Assembly: GCF_001293775.1 (NCBI RefSeq)
Contig: NZ_LGLN01000077.1
Span: 138,208 to 197,399, forward strand
DNA length: 59,192 nucleotides
Source: Pseudomonas syringae pv. cilantro
GTDB lineage: Bacteria > Pseudomonadota > Gammaproteobacteria > Pseudomonadales > Pseudomonadaceae
Direction of reading: 5' to 3'
Below the pieces are notes generated by a model, which saw only the letters and a program-made list of their open reading frames with translations, did not search any database and was not told the DNA's origin. Within the stretch, counting starts at the first letter, position 1. Every line of letters begins with the position of its first letter. Both the position numbers and the translations under genes were made by a program. Below are positions 24,654 through 33,245 of the stretch, in pieces.

Positions 24654-25463
24654 GTGAAATTTCTGAGCGCAGGGCTGCTGCTGTTTTGCATGCTGCTGCT
24701 CGGCGGGTGCAGTGATGAAACCGATCTGTTCACTGGCCTGTCCGAGCAGGACTCCAACGAGGTGGTTGCACGCCTTGCGGATCAGCATATCGATGCGCGC
24801 AAGCGCCTGGAAAAAACCGGCGTCGTCGTCACGGTCGCGACCCGTGACATGAACCGCGCCGTGCGGGTGCTCAACGCTGCGGGCCTGCCGCGCCAGTCAC
24901 GTACCAGCCTGGGGGAAATCTTCAAGAAAGAAGGGGTCATCTCGACCCCGCTCGAAGAGCGTGCCCGCTACATTTATGCCTTGTCCCAGGAGCTTGAGGC
25001 GACGCTGTCGCAGATTGATGGCGTTATCGTCGCCAGGGTTCATGTCGTGCTGCCAGAACGTATAGCGCCAGGCGAGCCGGTGCAACCGGCGTCTGCTGCG
25101 GTGTTCATCAAACATTCGGCGGCGCTCGACCCTGACAGCGTGCGTGGTCGCATCCAACAGATGGTCGCCAGCAGCATCCCCGGGATGTCGACGCAGTCGG
25201 CAGAATCAAAAAAGTTTTCCATTGTTTTCGTGCCGGCTACCGAGTTTCAGGAAACCACCCAATGGGTCAGTTTCGGACCGTTCAAGCTGGATAGCGCCAA
25301 TCTGCCATTCTGGAACCTGATGCTGTGGCTGGTGCCGATCGGCCTGGTGCTGTTGCTGCTGATTGCTGCGCTACTGCTGCGCAGTGACTGGCGTAATGCG
25401 GTGCTTCAGCGAGTCGGATTTGGCGGCAAGCGAAGCCGTTCGAACGTACCGGCGCGCGCATGA
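24654..25463 (+). CDS. hrcJ: T3SS inner-membrane ring lipoprotein HrcJ
   Basis: A 269-residue SctJ/YscJ lipoprotein forming the periplasmic side of the inner-membrane ring. GTG start at 24654; signal peptide with lipobox LLGGC (Cys19). Two ring-building domains follow, including the VARLADQHIDARKRLEKTGVVVTVATRDMNRAVRVLNAAGLPR repeat region in pieces (residues about 36-80) and the EGVISTPLEERARYIYALSQELEATLSQIDGV region (about 90-122). A transmembrane helix near residues 220-245 is followed by a basic tail. It overlaps hrpD by four bases (ATGA). Confidence 0.95.
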   Translation: MKFLSAGLLLFCMLLLGGCSDETDLFTGLSEQDSNEVVARLADQHIDARKRLEKTGVVVTVATRDMNRAVRVLNAAGLPRQSRTSLGEIFKKEGVISTPLEERARYIYALSQELEATLSQIDGVIVARVHVVLPERIAPGEPVQPASAAVFIKHSAALDPDSVRGRIQQMVASSIPGMSTQSAESKKFSIVFVPATEFQETTQWVSFGPFKLDSANLPFWNLMLWLVPIGLVLLLLIAALLLRSDWRNAVLQRVGFGGKRSRSNVPARA

Positions 25464-25996
25464 TTATGATGGAGCGGGCTGCCGAGGACCATTGGGTGCA
25501 CTGGTGGTGCAACCCCTGGCAGTGGGCGCATCCTGACTGGCAAAGCCGGTTCGCCGCTGAGTGCGGGTTGACAGTAGAGGAGTGCGACGCGCTCATGGTC
25601 AGCCGCCACAGCGTATTTCTGCAGCGCATGGGCATCGCCCCCAGTCAGCCGCCGACGCCTGCCGAGCAAATGTTGAACTGGTTGGCATTGACACCCGCGC
25701 AACGTGATCAGGCACTGGATCTGGCGCAGCGAATCTGTTTCTCCCGCAACGAAAGCGATGGCGCTGACGGGGCGTGGTGTTGGGCGCTGACCAAAGCGCT
25801 GCGCCCCGGTGTCTGGCTCGATCAGGAGTCTGAAGACGCTCGCTTGGTGCTGGGTGCCTGGCTGGGGCCTGAATACTGGCCGCGCCTGCGTCTGGCCTGG
25901 GCGCCCGATGAGGTCGCTGACAGGCCCTGCGAGGCACCCGAGAATAAACTTCGAACGTTGTGGCAGGCTGTTTTATGGCGCGTCACGGCGGCTTGA
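25460..25996 (+). CDS. hrpD: T3SS accessory protein HrpD
   Basis: A 178-residue cytoplasmic protein rich in Trp, matching the position and size of HrpD in group I Hrp clusters. It probably corresponds to the SctK sorting-platform protein, because it lies between SctJ (hrcJ) and SctL (hrpE), the usual SctK place. Translationally coupled to hrcJ (ATGA). Confidence 0.85.
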   Translation: MIMMERAAEDHWVHWWCNPWQWAHPDWQSRFAAECGLTVEECDALMVSRHSVFLQRMGIAPSQPPTPAEQMLNWLALTPAQRDQALDLAQRICFSRNESDGADGAWCWALTKALRPGVWLDQESEDARLVLGAWLGPEYWPRLRLAWAPDEVADRPCEAPENKLRTLWQAVLWRVTAA

Positions 25997-26032
25997 ATCC
26001 CGATTCGGTCCCCTCTGTACCAGGACATTCTC

Positions 26033-26614
26033 ATGCTTGCCAAACGCAGTATTACCTTGACCGGCAACGCGGTTCTGCCTGAGCCAGTGTTGCGCCGTGA
26101 AGATATCGCCAACAGCCTGCTGGCGCGCAATATTCTGGCTGATGCACGCCAGCAGGCTGAGCAGATACTGGTGCTGGAGCAGGAGAAAGCCGAGCGCCAG
26201 CATCAGCAGGCTCTTGCACAATTTTGGGAAACCGCCAATGCCTTTCTTGGCGAACTGCAGATGCAGCGCGACGCCTTGCAGCAGCAGGCAATGGTCGCCG
26301 TGGAGGAGCTGTTGAGTGAGGCGTTGCGGCAGTTGCTCGATGAAACAACGTTGGCCGAGCGTGCCCGGGCGCTGGTCAGGAATCTGGCTGCCAGTCAGCT
26401 CAATGAGGCTGTGGCAACCCTCAGCGTTCACCCCGACATGGCCGGGCCGGTCGCTGAATGGCTGGCTGAAAGCCGCTTTGCCGAACACTGGCAGCTCAAG
26501 CGCGATGCCACGCTGGAGCCCGAAAACCTGCGCCTGAGCGATGCCAATGGCGCTTTCGACATTGACTGGACGACGCTGCGCAATGGCTTGGCAGGCGACG
26601 AACCGTCTGCCTGA
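26033..26614 (+). CDS. hrpE: T3SS ATPase regulator/stator HrpE
   Basis: A 193-residue SctL/FliH-like stator that binds the HrcN ATPase and holds it at the export gate. Long coiled-coil helix rich in Gln and Glu (ADARQQAEQILVLEQEKAERQHQQALAQFWE, given in pieces, residues about 38-70), then a globular C-terminal domain (about 90-190). Last gene of the hrpA operon. The ATG follows a weak CAGGA. Confidence 0.9.
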   Translation: MLAKRSITLTGNAVLPEPVLRREDIANSLLARNILADARQQAEQILVLEQEKAERQHQQALAQFWETANAFLGELQMQRDALQQQAMVAVEELLSEALRQLLDETTLAERARALVRNLAASQLNEAVATLSVHPDMAGPVAEWLAESRFAEHWQLKRDATLEPENLRLSDANGAFDIDWTTLRNGLAGDEPSA

Positions 26615-26636
26615 AACAGACTCTCACAGCAAAAAT

Positions 26637-26665
26637 GGAACCGCCCCACCTGTTTGCTCCACTCA
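26637..26665 (+). promoter_or_regulatory. hrp box of the hrpF operon
   Basis: GGAACC (26637-26642), 16 bases, CCACTCA (26659-26665), 33 bases before hrpF. Perfect HrpL consensus, for hrpF-hrpG-hrcC-hrpT-hrpV. Confidence 0.93.
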
Positions 26666-26697
26666 AGGTTTGAACCTTTCTGCTGGAGTATCAGGAA

Positions 26698-26922
26698 ATG
26701 ATAAATTTCAAATCCCTGCAAACTAACCTCGACAGCACGATGACTCGCGCCTTGTCCGACGTGGATGACGTACTGGACGGCGGTAACGGGCAGTTCACTG
26801 CCGACGATATCGATGCCTTCAGCGAAGCGAGCCAGCAAGCTGCGGTGAGCTCCAGCATCGCTAATCAATGCCAGCAGGCTGGTTACAAATTGACCAAAAA
26901 TGTCATCGATGGATTTCAGTGA
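26698..26922 (+). CDS. hrpF: Hrp protein HrpF
   Basis: A 74-residue acidic protein. In P. syringae HrpF is needed for pilus assembly and interacts with HrpA; it is thought to be needle-like or a pilin chaperone. It starts MINFKSLQTNLDSTMTRALS after GGAG. Its end overlaps hrpG. Confidence 0.88.
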   Translation: MINFKSLQTNLDSTMTRALSDVDDVLDGGNGQFTADDIDAFSEASQQAAVSSSIANQCQQAGYKLTKNVIDGFQ

Positions 26923-27340
26923 GTTCGAGGAGGTCGTCGGCCTGTGGTGTGATCAGCGCCCGGCGACCCCGCTGGACTGCTGGGTCGACGACGCCAATGC
27001 CCGCCTGGAAGTGCTGGGCAGCGGCGTACGTTGCAGCATCGAGCTGCTTGATCCTTATGACACCAACGACCCCCAGCGTATCGAGGCGTTGCTCAGTCAC
27101 GGTGGTGCCAGCCTTGCGTGTGCCTGTGACGGTGCCTTCGCCATCGATCCGCAAACCAGCTGCATGGTTCTGGTCAGTTGGATACCCGACCCTTGCAGTG
27201 TCGCTGATCTGCTGAATCTTCTGGAAAGCCTGGCCAATCAGCGCGCGGCCTTGCTCAGCCTGATGCACACCACCCTCGTCCATTCCGTGCCCGCTTTAGC
27301 CGGGCGCACGACCCTCAATAACCGGCAACCGGGAGTTTGA
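26900..27340 (+). CDS. hrpG: T3SS chaperone-like regulator HrpG
   Basis: A 146-residue acidic protein with a type III chaperone-like fold pattern. HrpG binds HrpV, freeing HrpS to activate hrpL. It overlaps hrpF by 23 bases. Two in-frame ATGs are possible (26900 and 26909) and neither has a clear ribosome site, so translational coupling to hrpF is likely. It ends one base before hrcC. Confidence 0.87.
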   Translation: MSSMDFSEFEEVVGLWCDQRPATPLDCWVDDANARLEVLGSGVRCSIELLDPYDTNDPQRIEALLSHGGASLACACDGAFAIDPQTSCMVLVSWIPDPCSVADLLNLLESLANQRAALLSLMHTTLVHSVPALAGRTTLNNRQPGV

Positions 27341-27341
27341 A

Positions 27342-29453
27342 ATGCGTAAGGCCTTGATGTGGTTGCCTTTACTGTTGATCGGGCTGGCCCCCGCTGCGTG
27401 GGCGACGACCCCCGAAGCATGGAAACACACTGAATACGCCTACGATGCTCGGCAAACCGAGTTGGCCACGGCGCTGGCTGATTTTGCCAAAGAGTTCGGC
27501 ATGGCCCTGGACATGCCGCGCATTCCGGGAACGCTCGATGGCCGTATTCGGGCGCAGACCCCGGAAGAGTTTCTCGACCGCCTGGGCCAGGAATATCATT
27601 TTCAGTGGTTCGTCTACAACGACACGTTGTACGTCAGCCCGTCCAGCGAGCACACCTCGGCGCGCGTCGAAGTATCAGCCGACGCGGTAGACGACTTGCA
27701 AACGGCCTTGACCGACGTGGGATTGCTGGATAAACGCTTCGGTTGGGGGGTGCTACCGAACGAGGGCGTGGTGCTGGTGCGCGGTCCGGCAAAATACGTG
27801 GAGCTGGTGCGCGATTACAGCAAGAAAGTCGAGACGCCGGAAAAGGGCGACAAGCAAGACATCATCGTATTTCCGCTCAAATATGCCAGCGCGGCGGACC
27901 GTACCATTCGCTATCGTGATCAAGAACTGGTGGTCGCAGGGGTCGCCAGCATTCTGCAGGATCTGCTCGATGTCCGTTCTCGCGGCCAGTCTATAAAAGG
28001 TACGGACCTGATAGGGCGAGGTGGTCGCGGTACCGGCGGCTTGTCGGGCGGTGACGGTCAGGACACCCCGAGTCTGCCCCTGAACGCCAGCGGCATCAAT
28101 ACCGGCGCATTGGAGCAAGGCCTGGATCAAGTGCTGCACTATGGCAGCGGCGGCGGAGGCAAGAGCAGCGGAAAAAGTCGCTCGGGTGGCCGTGCGACCA
28201 TTCGTGTAACAGCCGATGTGCGTAATAACGCTGTGCTGATTTACGACTTGCCCTCACGCAAGGCGATGTACGAAAAGCTCATCAAGGAACTGGACGTTTC
28301 GCGCAACCTGATCGAAATCGATGCGGTGATTCTCGATATTGATCGCAACGAACTGGCAGAACTGTCCAGCCGCTGGAACTTCAATGCGGGCAGTGTGGGT
28401 GGCGGTGTCAATATGTTCGACGCAGGCACCACTTCCACTATGTTCATTCAGAACGCAGGCAAGTTCACGGCGGAGCTGCACACTCTAGAAGGTAACGGTT
28501 CAGCGTCGGTGATCGGCAATCCGTCCATTCTGACGCTGGAAAACCAGCCGGCGGTGATTGATTTCAGTCGCACCGAATACCTCACTGCAACCTCAGAGCG
28601 CGTCGCCAATATCGAGCCCATCACCGCCGGCACCAGCCTGCAAGTGACTCCGCGCTCACTGGATAACGACGGCAAGCCGCAGGTGCAACTGATCGTCGAC
28701 ATCGAGGATGGTCAGATCGATATTTCCGACATCAATGACACGCAGCCCAGTGTGCGCAAAGGCAACGTCAGCACCCAGGCCGTCATCGCTGAGCATGGCT
28801 CACTGGTGATCGGTGGCTTCCATGGCCTGGAGGCCAATGACAAGGTCCACAAGATTCCGTTGCTGGGCGATATACCTTACATCGGCAAGCTGCTGTTCCA
28901 GTCCCGCAGCCGTGAATTGAGCAATCGCGAGCGCCTGTTCATTCTGACCCCGCGCTTGATAGGTGATCAGGTCAATCCGGCACGCTACGTACAGAACGGC
29001 AATCCTCATGACGTCGATGATCAGATGAAAAGGATCAAGGAACGACGTGACGGTGGCGAGCTGCCGACGCGTGGCGATATCCAGAAAGTCTTTACGCAGA
29101 TGGTCGACGGCGCTGCGCCCGAGGGCATGCGCGCCGGGGAAACAATGCCCTTTGAAACCGACAGCCTGTGCGACCCGGGTCAGGGGCTGACGCTCGATGG
29201 CCAGCGTTCGCAGTGGTATGCCCGGAAAGACTGGGGGGTTGCTGTGGTTGTTGCGCACAACGATACCGACAAACCGGTGCGGATCGACGAAAGCCGCTGC
29301 GGTGGTCGCTGGGTCATCGGTGTCGCTGCCTGGCCTCACGCCTGGCTGCAACCGGGTGAAGAAAGCGAAGTGTACATCGCTGTACGTCAGCCACAGATAT
29401 CGAAAATGGCGAAAGAAAGCCGGCCATCATTGCTCCGGGGGGCGAAACCATGA
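27342..29453 (+). CDS. hrcC: T3SS outer-membrane secretin HrcC
   Basis: A 703-residue SctC secretin that forms the outer-membrane ring. A cleavable signal peptide (MRKALMWLPLLLIGLAPAAWA) is followed by periplasmic N-domains (about residues 25-330, with a Gly/Ser-rich linker near 225-285) and the secretin core (about 330-560), including VIGNPSILTLENQPAVIDF and the LVIGGFHGLEANDKVHKIPLLGDIPYIG block with its KIPLLGDIP motif. The C-terminal 130 residues form the pilotin-binding region. It overlaps the lipoprotein gene hrpT by four bases. Confidence 0.95.
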   Translation: MRKALMWLPLLLIGLAPAAWATTPEAWKHTEYAYDARQTELATALADFAKEFGMALDMPRIPGTLDGRIRAQTPEEFLDRLGQEYHFQWFVYNDTLYVSPSSEHTSARVEVSADAVDDLQTALTDVGLLDKRFGWGVLPNEGVVLVRGPAKYVELVRDYSKKVETPEKGDKQDIIVFPLKYASAADRTIRYRDQELVVAGVASILQDLLDVRSRGQSIKGTDLIGRGGRGTGGLSGGDGQDTPSLPLNASGINTGALEQGLDQVLHYGSGGGGKSSGKSRSGGRATIRVTADVRNNAVLIYDLPSRKAMYEKLIKELDVSRNLIEIDAVILDIDRNELAELSSRWNFNAGSVGGGVNMFDAGTTSTMFIQNAGKFTAELHTLEGNGSASVIGNPSILTLENQPAVIDFSRTEYLTATSERVANIEPITAGTSLQVTPRSLDNDGKPQVQLIVDIEDGQIDISDINDTQPSVRKGNVSTQAVIAEHGSLVIGGFHGLEANDKVHKIPLLGDIPYIGKLLFQSRSRELSNRERLFILTPRLIGDQVNPARYVQNGNPHDVDDQMKRIKERRDGGELPTRGDIQKVFTQMVDGAAPEGMRAGETMPFETDSLCDPGQGLTLDGQRSQWYARKDWGVAVVVAHNDTDKPVRIDESRCGGRWVIGVAAWPHAWLQPGEESEVYIAVRQPQISKMAKESRPSLLRGAKP

Positions 29454-29653
29454 AGATCAGTAGCATTGCCGTCGTTCTGTTGGTGTTCGCTACCCTGACA
29501 GGGTGTGCCACCCATGGCTGTTCGGGATATGCCTGCAAACGTCCGGACTCCACTCACCGCGAACTGGTCATCTGGTGGCCGCCAGACATGCGCGACGGTC
29601 TGGACGATCAGGACCACGAGCGGGATTACACTGTCGTGAAGTTAAAGGACTAG
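29450..29653 (+). CDS. hrpT: T3SS lipoprotein HrpT (secretin pilot)
   Basis: A 67-residue outer-membrane lipoprotein: signal peptide MKISSIAVVLLVFATLTGC with lipobox LTGC (Cys19). HrpT is known to help HrcC reach the outer membrane. Coupled to hrcC through ATGA at 29450. Confidence 0.9.
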   Translation: MKISSIAVVLLVFATLTGCATHGCSGYACKRPDSTHRELVIWWPPDMRDGLDDQDHERDYTVVKLKD

Positions 29654-29655
29654 AA

Positions 29656-30003
29656 ATGATCGAGGTTGAGGAAAAAACGGCGTTCTACTACAACGTTGCA
29701 GCGCAGAGTCCTGCAGTGTGGCCGGTGGCAAACGGAGTTTCCTTTGTCAGCCGGCGTGAGCACCATGACTGGGGCATCGCGTTGCATATCGAGGGTCGGG
29801 CGTTGCGCCCCGAGCAACTCAGAGAAGCGCTGCAACTGCGTTTTTCAGAAACCGAGCGATTCAATAACTACTTTCTGTTTCTGGACGTGAGGCGTGATTT
29901 CGTTGTGTGGCATGCCGTGAGCGACGCGCCACATGCAGTGACCAATCTGGACGACATCCGTCGAAACGAATTGACACTAGCAGGCCTGAGTCATTTGGCT
30001 TAG
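29656..30003 (+). CDS. hrpV: Negative regulator HrpV
   Basis: A 115-residue protein that in P. syringae binds HrpS and represses hrpL, countered by HrpG. The ATG at 29656 follows AAAGGA and lies two bases after the hrpT stop. It has an alpha/beta pattern like a small chaperone (FPGVSFVSRREHHDWGIALH-type block, with WGIALHIEGRALRPEQL). Last gene of its operon. Confidence 0.9.
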   Translation: MIEVEEKTAFYYNVAAQSPAVWPVANGVSFVSRREHHDWGIALHIEGRALRPEQLREALQLRFSETERFNNYFLFLDVRRDFVVWHAVSDAPHAVTNLDDIRRNELTLAGLSHLA

Positions 30004-30023
30004 GCAATAGAAGCAGCGAAGCA

Positions 30024-30058
30024 GACCGCCCTGGTGCAGAGGGGGGGCGGTCTTTTTT
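30024..30058 (+). terminator. Terminator after hrpV
   Basis: GACCGCCC (30024-30031) pairs with GGGCGGTC (30045-30052), followed by a run of six T. Rho-independent terminator of the hrpF operon. The inserted HNH gene ends 158 bases further on. Confidence 0.88.
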
Positions 30059-30215
30059 GGGTAGATACAAGTTACAAGCATCAGTCAGTTACCCGTCGTG
30101 CGGAGCACGGTCGGTTTTCGAAACTGCACAGATGTCACCCCGACAGCGAGCACTGCCTTCAGGATGGGCCAAACACGCCAATGGCATGACGGGCTCTCAT
30201 CGAGTGAAGGGGGGG

Positions 30216-31076
30216 CTAGATGAACCGATGCGCTTCGCCGGACTTTAGAGGTTTGCTCACAACGTGCCGCTGGAGCTCCTGCACAGCGTCCGGGTTTTTA
30301 AGAACACCTTGGTAGAAGGCCGTAGCCCAATTATTAGGGTATGGGTCGCATTCTCGCTCGCTGAGCCGGGACTCGAATATAGAGTTGATGTCGCAAGGCT
30401 TGCTCTGGGCAATCCTGATCCAATGGCGGTATTGTTCATCACAGTAGTCCATGATTCGCTGTGTGATCTGTAAGCTCTTCAAGTGGAATTTTATTCTCTT
30501 CGCATCATCATCTGTAATGCTTTCCGGAATGCTGAAGGCCGGTGAGAAGGTCAGTTTTCCCTTCGTCAGTGTGACATCAATATTAAATCTCAGTGTCGAC
30601 AATACAGGGCTGTAAATAGGATGAAGGAAAAACGATTGCTTTTCATTTTTGCTGAAACATTTCATCCCTTTTATTGGAGCGCAGCCACGACACTGTGGCA
30701 CGAGATTGTCAGAAAAAATCGAGTATTCCGGCCAATCCTCTTTCGGCAAGAAATGATCCAGTGTTTCTGGCGCTCGAGGAAACCCGCAATACGGGCACGC
30801 ATCCAGAGTATGATCACGTCGACGAGCTTTTAACAGTGTCTTCAATGCAGCCGGAGGGTGCTCATAAAAATCCTTCAATACGTCGCCAGGAAATGAGATG
30901 CCGCTTTTTCGTGGCTCTGTTTGATAGTTCTCAATAGATCCCTCAAACTCTTTATACCGTTCGTGAACGGCATGCTTAATAGACCTGAGTATGGCGGTAT
31001 TTGTTTTAGCTGAGCCAATAGCCACTTCAAACCAAGAGCAGCCCGGCCCGGCGCGAAGATGTGAGAGGTCCTTCAT
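30216..31076 (-). CDS. HNH endonuclease, PtuB-like (Septu-type)
   Basis: A 286-residue protein with a treble-clef HNH nuclease fold. CPYC (Cys94, Cys97) and CRGC (Cys129, Cys132) are the zinc pairs, LDHFLPK carries the catalytic Asp107-His108 and DNLVPQC gives the central Asn124. This layout and the ATPase partner match PtuB of Septu and the HNH protein beside retron Ec78. It starts inside the ATPase stop (ATGA, 31073-31076), so the two are translated together. It would cut nucleic acid when the partner senses infection. The function is inferred from architecture only. Located between hrpV and hrcU and somewhat more AT-rich than its neighbours. Confidence 0.8.
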   Translation of the reverse strand: MKDLSHLRAGPGCSWFEVAIGSAKTNTAILRSIKHAVHERYKEFEGSIENYQTEPRKSGISFPGDVLKDFYEHPPAALKTLLKARRRDHTLDACPYCGFPRAPETLDHFLPKEDWPEYSIFSDNLVPQCRGCAPIKGMKCFSKNEKQSFFLHPIYSPVLSTLRFNIDVTLTKGKLTFSPAFSIPESITDDDAKRIKFHLKSLQITQRIMDYCDEQYRHWIRIAQSKPCDINSIFESRLSERECDPYPNNWATAFYQGVLKNPDAVQELQRHVVSKPLKSGEAHRFI

Positions 31077-32776
31077 TTCGGCCTCCGCTCAATTTCAGGC
31101 TCCACATCATTCTCAGTCGCGGTAACTTTACCGCTCAAATAAGCCAGTGCCTCGTCTCCAACCTTGGGGCCGAGCTTCTCGAGGGCCTCCTCCGGACTCG
31201 CGCAATCGGCAACGGCTTCGTCAATTGAGTCTTCGTAGGGCTTTCGCGTCTGATAGTCATCAAATGCCAGTCCCATAATGACTTCCACGGTCTGACCAAA
31301 TGTTTCAAAATTGGGCTTGGAGACCTCTGTCCTACCCGCCACCTTTCGCAGCACGGAAATCGCAGACCGCTCCACCTCTCGTGCTAATATCGTCGAATGC
31401 GTAGCAATGATCGCGTTGGATTTTGTCGCAGCAAGCAACTGCTTCAGCATATCCAGGAGCCCAACCTCCATTGAGGGGTGAAGATACAGTTCTGGCTCAT
31501 CAAGGATAAGTAAACTCTCTTCATCCACTTCGGCCACTAAGTTTGGCAACAGGTAGGAATAGATGGTTTGACCGGAACTCAGCGGAACCGGTCTGCCTTC
31601 TCTCAGGAATTCGATACCCGCTGCGTAATTAAATTCCTGACGCTTAGCGAGACTTAGCCGCACCGCGTTCGTGGCGCGGCTAAGCACTATCGGCGAACCA
31701 TCCGAATTGAAAACTTGAACCGCATCAAAATCAATGGAGTGAAACAACGTATCAAACAATAGCTCGAAACGGCTAACGTCGGTCCATTCGTTATCTGCAT
31801 CATATTGAACAATTCGATGAAGTGCTCGTGCGCTACTTTCTTTAGGCCACGTCAGGGAAAACTTACCCTCTGGGTCACGGAAGCCAATGTAGACATATTC
31901 ATTGACAAGCCGCCGACGCCGTTCCTGTTCATCTTTAGCTGTCAGGTCACTTTCGTGGCTGCCGTCAGTCTGGGCTGTGACTTGGTTTGCCATAGCATTT
32001 GAAAGCTCAATCTCGGTTTTGAACGACTCAAAGGGTGAATAGGCTGCCACAATGACTTTATGGAAGAAGGGCCAACTCTCAGTATGGTTTTCCACGCCTG
32101 TGACCAAGTCTATCAAATGACGGAGGACGTGACTTTTCCCGACACCATTACGACCAATGAGCAGGTTGATATTGGTACGACCTAACTGCCTGGCATTGTC
32201 AAAATTAAACTCGACAGAGTCAAAGTTATCCTGAAGTCCCTCCAGCTCAAACGAGAACTGCTCCTGCGCTTCGTAGCTACCTAGCGCTATCTGATAGCCT
32301 TTTTTTAAAATGGCCTTAGCGAGGCGATCTCTAAAGAGGGACAGTTCGAAACCCTCCCAGTTTGAAAAATCTCCGTAAGCATGTAGATTGTAACTCCCAT
32401 CGCAAATCTGACGCAGGTAGTCTTCTGCTTTATGGGGGATTAACGCGTGAATCCTACGATAATAGGCAATATCGGATGCTAGCGAGACAACCTTTCTATG
32501 GTCCAAAAGTGCTGTAATTCGAACGCTTTTCCCGACGTTCTCATTGGAAGCAGAAAAATAAACAGAAGAGTTGTCATAACCATTCACAAGTACCTTTGTA
32601 CGCCCCAGGGACTCGCGCCTGCCATTCTCTACATAATGAACCTGAAAGGTAACGGTGTAGCCGAAATCGTCCCAGGCCTTAGAATAATAGGTGCCAACAT
32701 GATCCTGCAGTAGATGAATGCCATCGATGTTGTCAAAGTCAAATTCGGTTGAAAAGTAAAAGTCTATCCCTGACAT
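31073..32776 (-). CDS. AAA/ABC-type ATPase, PtuA-like (Septu-type)
   Basis: A 567-residue SMC/ABC-type ATPase of the kind found in OLD, PtuA and restriction-associated systems. Walker A is GRNGVGKS (208-215), the signature LSSGQ (399-403), Walker B LLILDEPELYLHP (422-434, with Asp426 and Glu427) and the H-loop His460 in IIATHS. The first 200 residues precede the P-loop and are rich in aromatic and beta-type sequence; typical PtuA proteins have the P-loop near the N-terminus. A possible sensor domain is an inference. The ATG at 32776 follows AAAGGGA at 8 bases and is preferred over the TTG at 32803. Co-translated with the HNH gene. Confidence 0.8.
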   Translation of the reverse strand: MSGIDFYFSTEFDFDNIDGIHLLQDHVGTYYSKAWDDFGYTVTFQVHYVENGRRESLGRTKVLVNGYDNSSVYFSASNENVGKSVRITALLDHRKVVSLASDIAYYRRIHALIPHKAEDYLRQICDGSYNLHAYGDFSNWEGFELSLFRDRLAKAILKKGYQIALGSYEAQEQFSFELEGLQDNFDSVEFNFDNARQLGRTNINLLIGRNGVGKSHVLRHLIDLVTGVENHTESWPFFHKVIVAAYSPFESFKTEIELSNAMANQVTAQTDGSHESDLTAKDEQERRRRLVNEYVYIGFRDPEGKFSLTWPKESSARALHRIVQYDADNEWTDVSRFELLFDTLFHSIDFDAVQVFNSDGSPIVLSRATNAVRLSLAKRQEFNYAAGIEFLREGRPVPLSSGQTIYSYLLPNLVAEVDEESLLILDEPELYLHPSMEVGLLDMLKQLLAATKSNAIIATHSTILAREVERSAISVLRKVAGRTEVSKPNFETFGQTVEVIMGLAFDDYQTRKPYEDSIDEAVADCASPEEALEKLGPKVGDEALAYLSGKVTATENDVEPEIERRPK

Positions 32777-33245
32777 GCATAAATCCCTTTGAAAATTTTC
32801 CAACTATTTCAGGCAGCTTACGCCTGGCATCATTCCACTACAAGCCCTTTGCAAACGTATCAAACAGGGCATCACATTGCGGGCGACGCTGAACGCTCAG
32901 TCCAGCGCTCAAATGCATACAAACGAGCTCTTTACTATCCGCCAAGATTGAGGTGGTCCTACGCGATGCAGGATTCACCTTATCGGCGTCTTGCTCGAAG
33001 ATATTCTTTCGACGGAATTCATAGCATGCTCAGAAAAGCCATTCGAACTTGGGTTTAGGATGCGTCGCTCCAGGTCACCTGAATGTTCGAACTAAAAATA
33101 CATTAAATCAATTAAATAGTTAATTTTCCGCCTTTTTGGCCCTCGTCGGCGTAACGAGTACAGCGACATTTACTTCAGCAGTGACTAGGCTCTGTACATA
33201 AAGTGGCTGCGCTCGCCGACTTTTCGGAAAGCGTCCAGGCAGACA
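32777..33245. other. Gap between the ATPase gene and hrcU
   Basis: About 470 bases with no good open frame. It includes an AT-rich stretch at about 33095-33130, a plausible promoter region for the leftward defence-like pair. GGCTCTGTACATAAA at 33189-33203 resembles the end of an insertion sequence, but no transposase or second end was found. Confidence 0.4.

Noticed and set aside
30216..32776. Retron instead of Septu-like module
   Set aside because: No reverse transcriptase gene and no msr/msd-type repeat structure is seen beside the ATPase and HNH genes.
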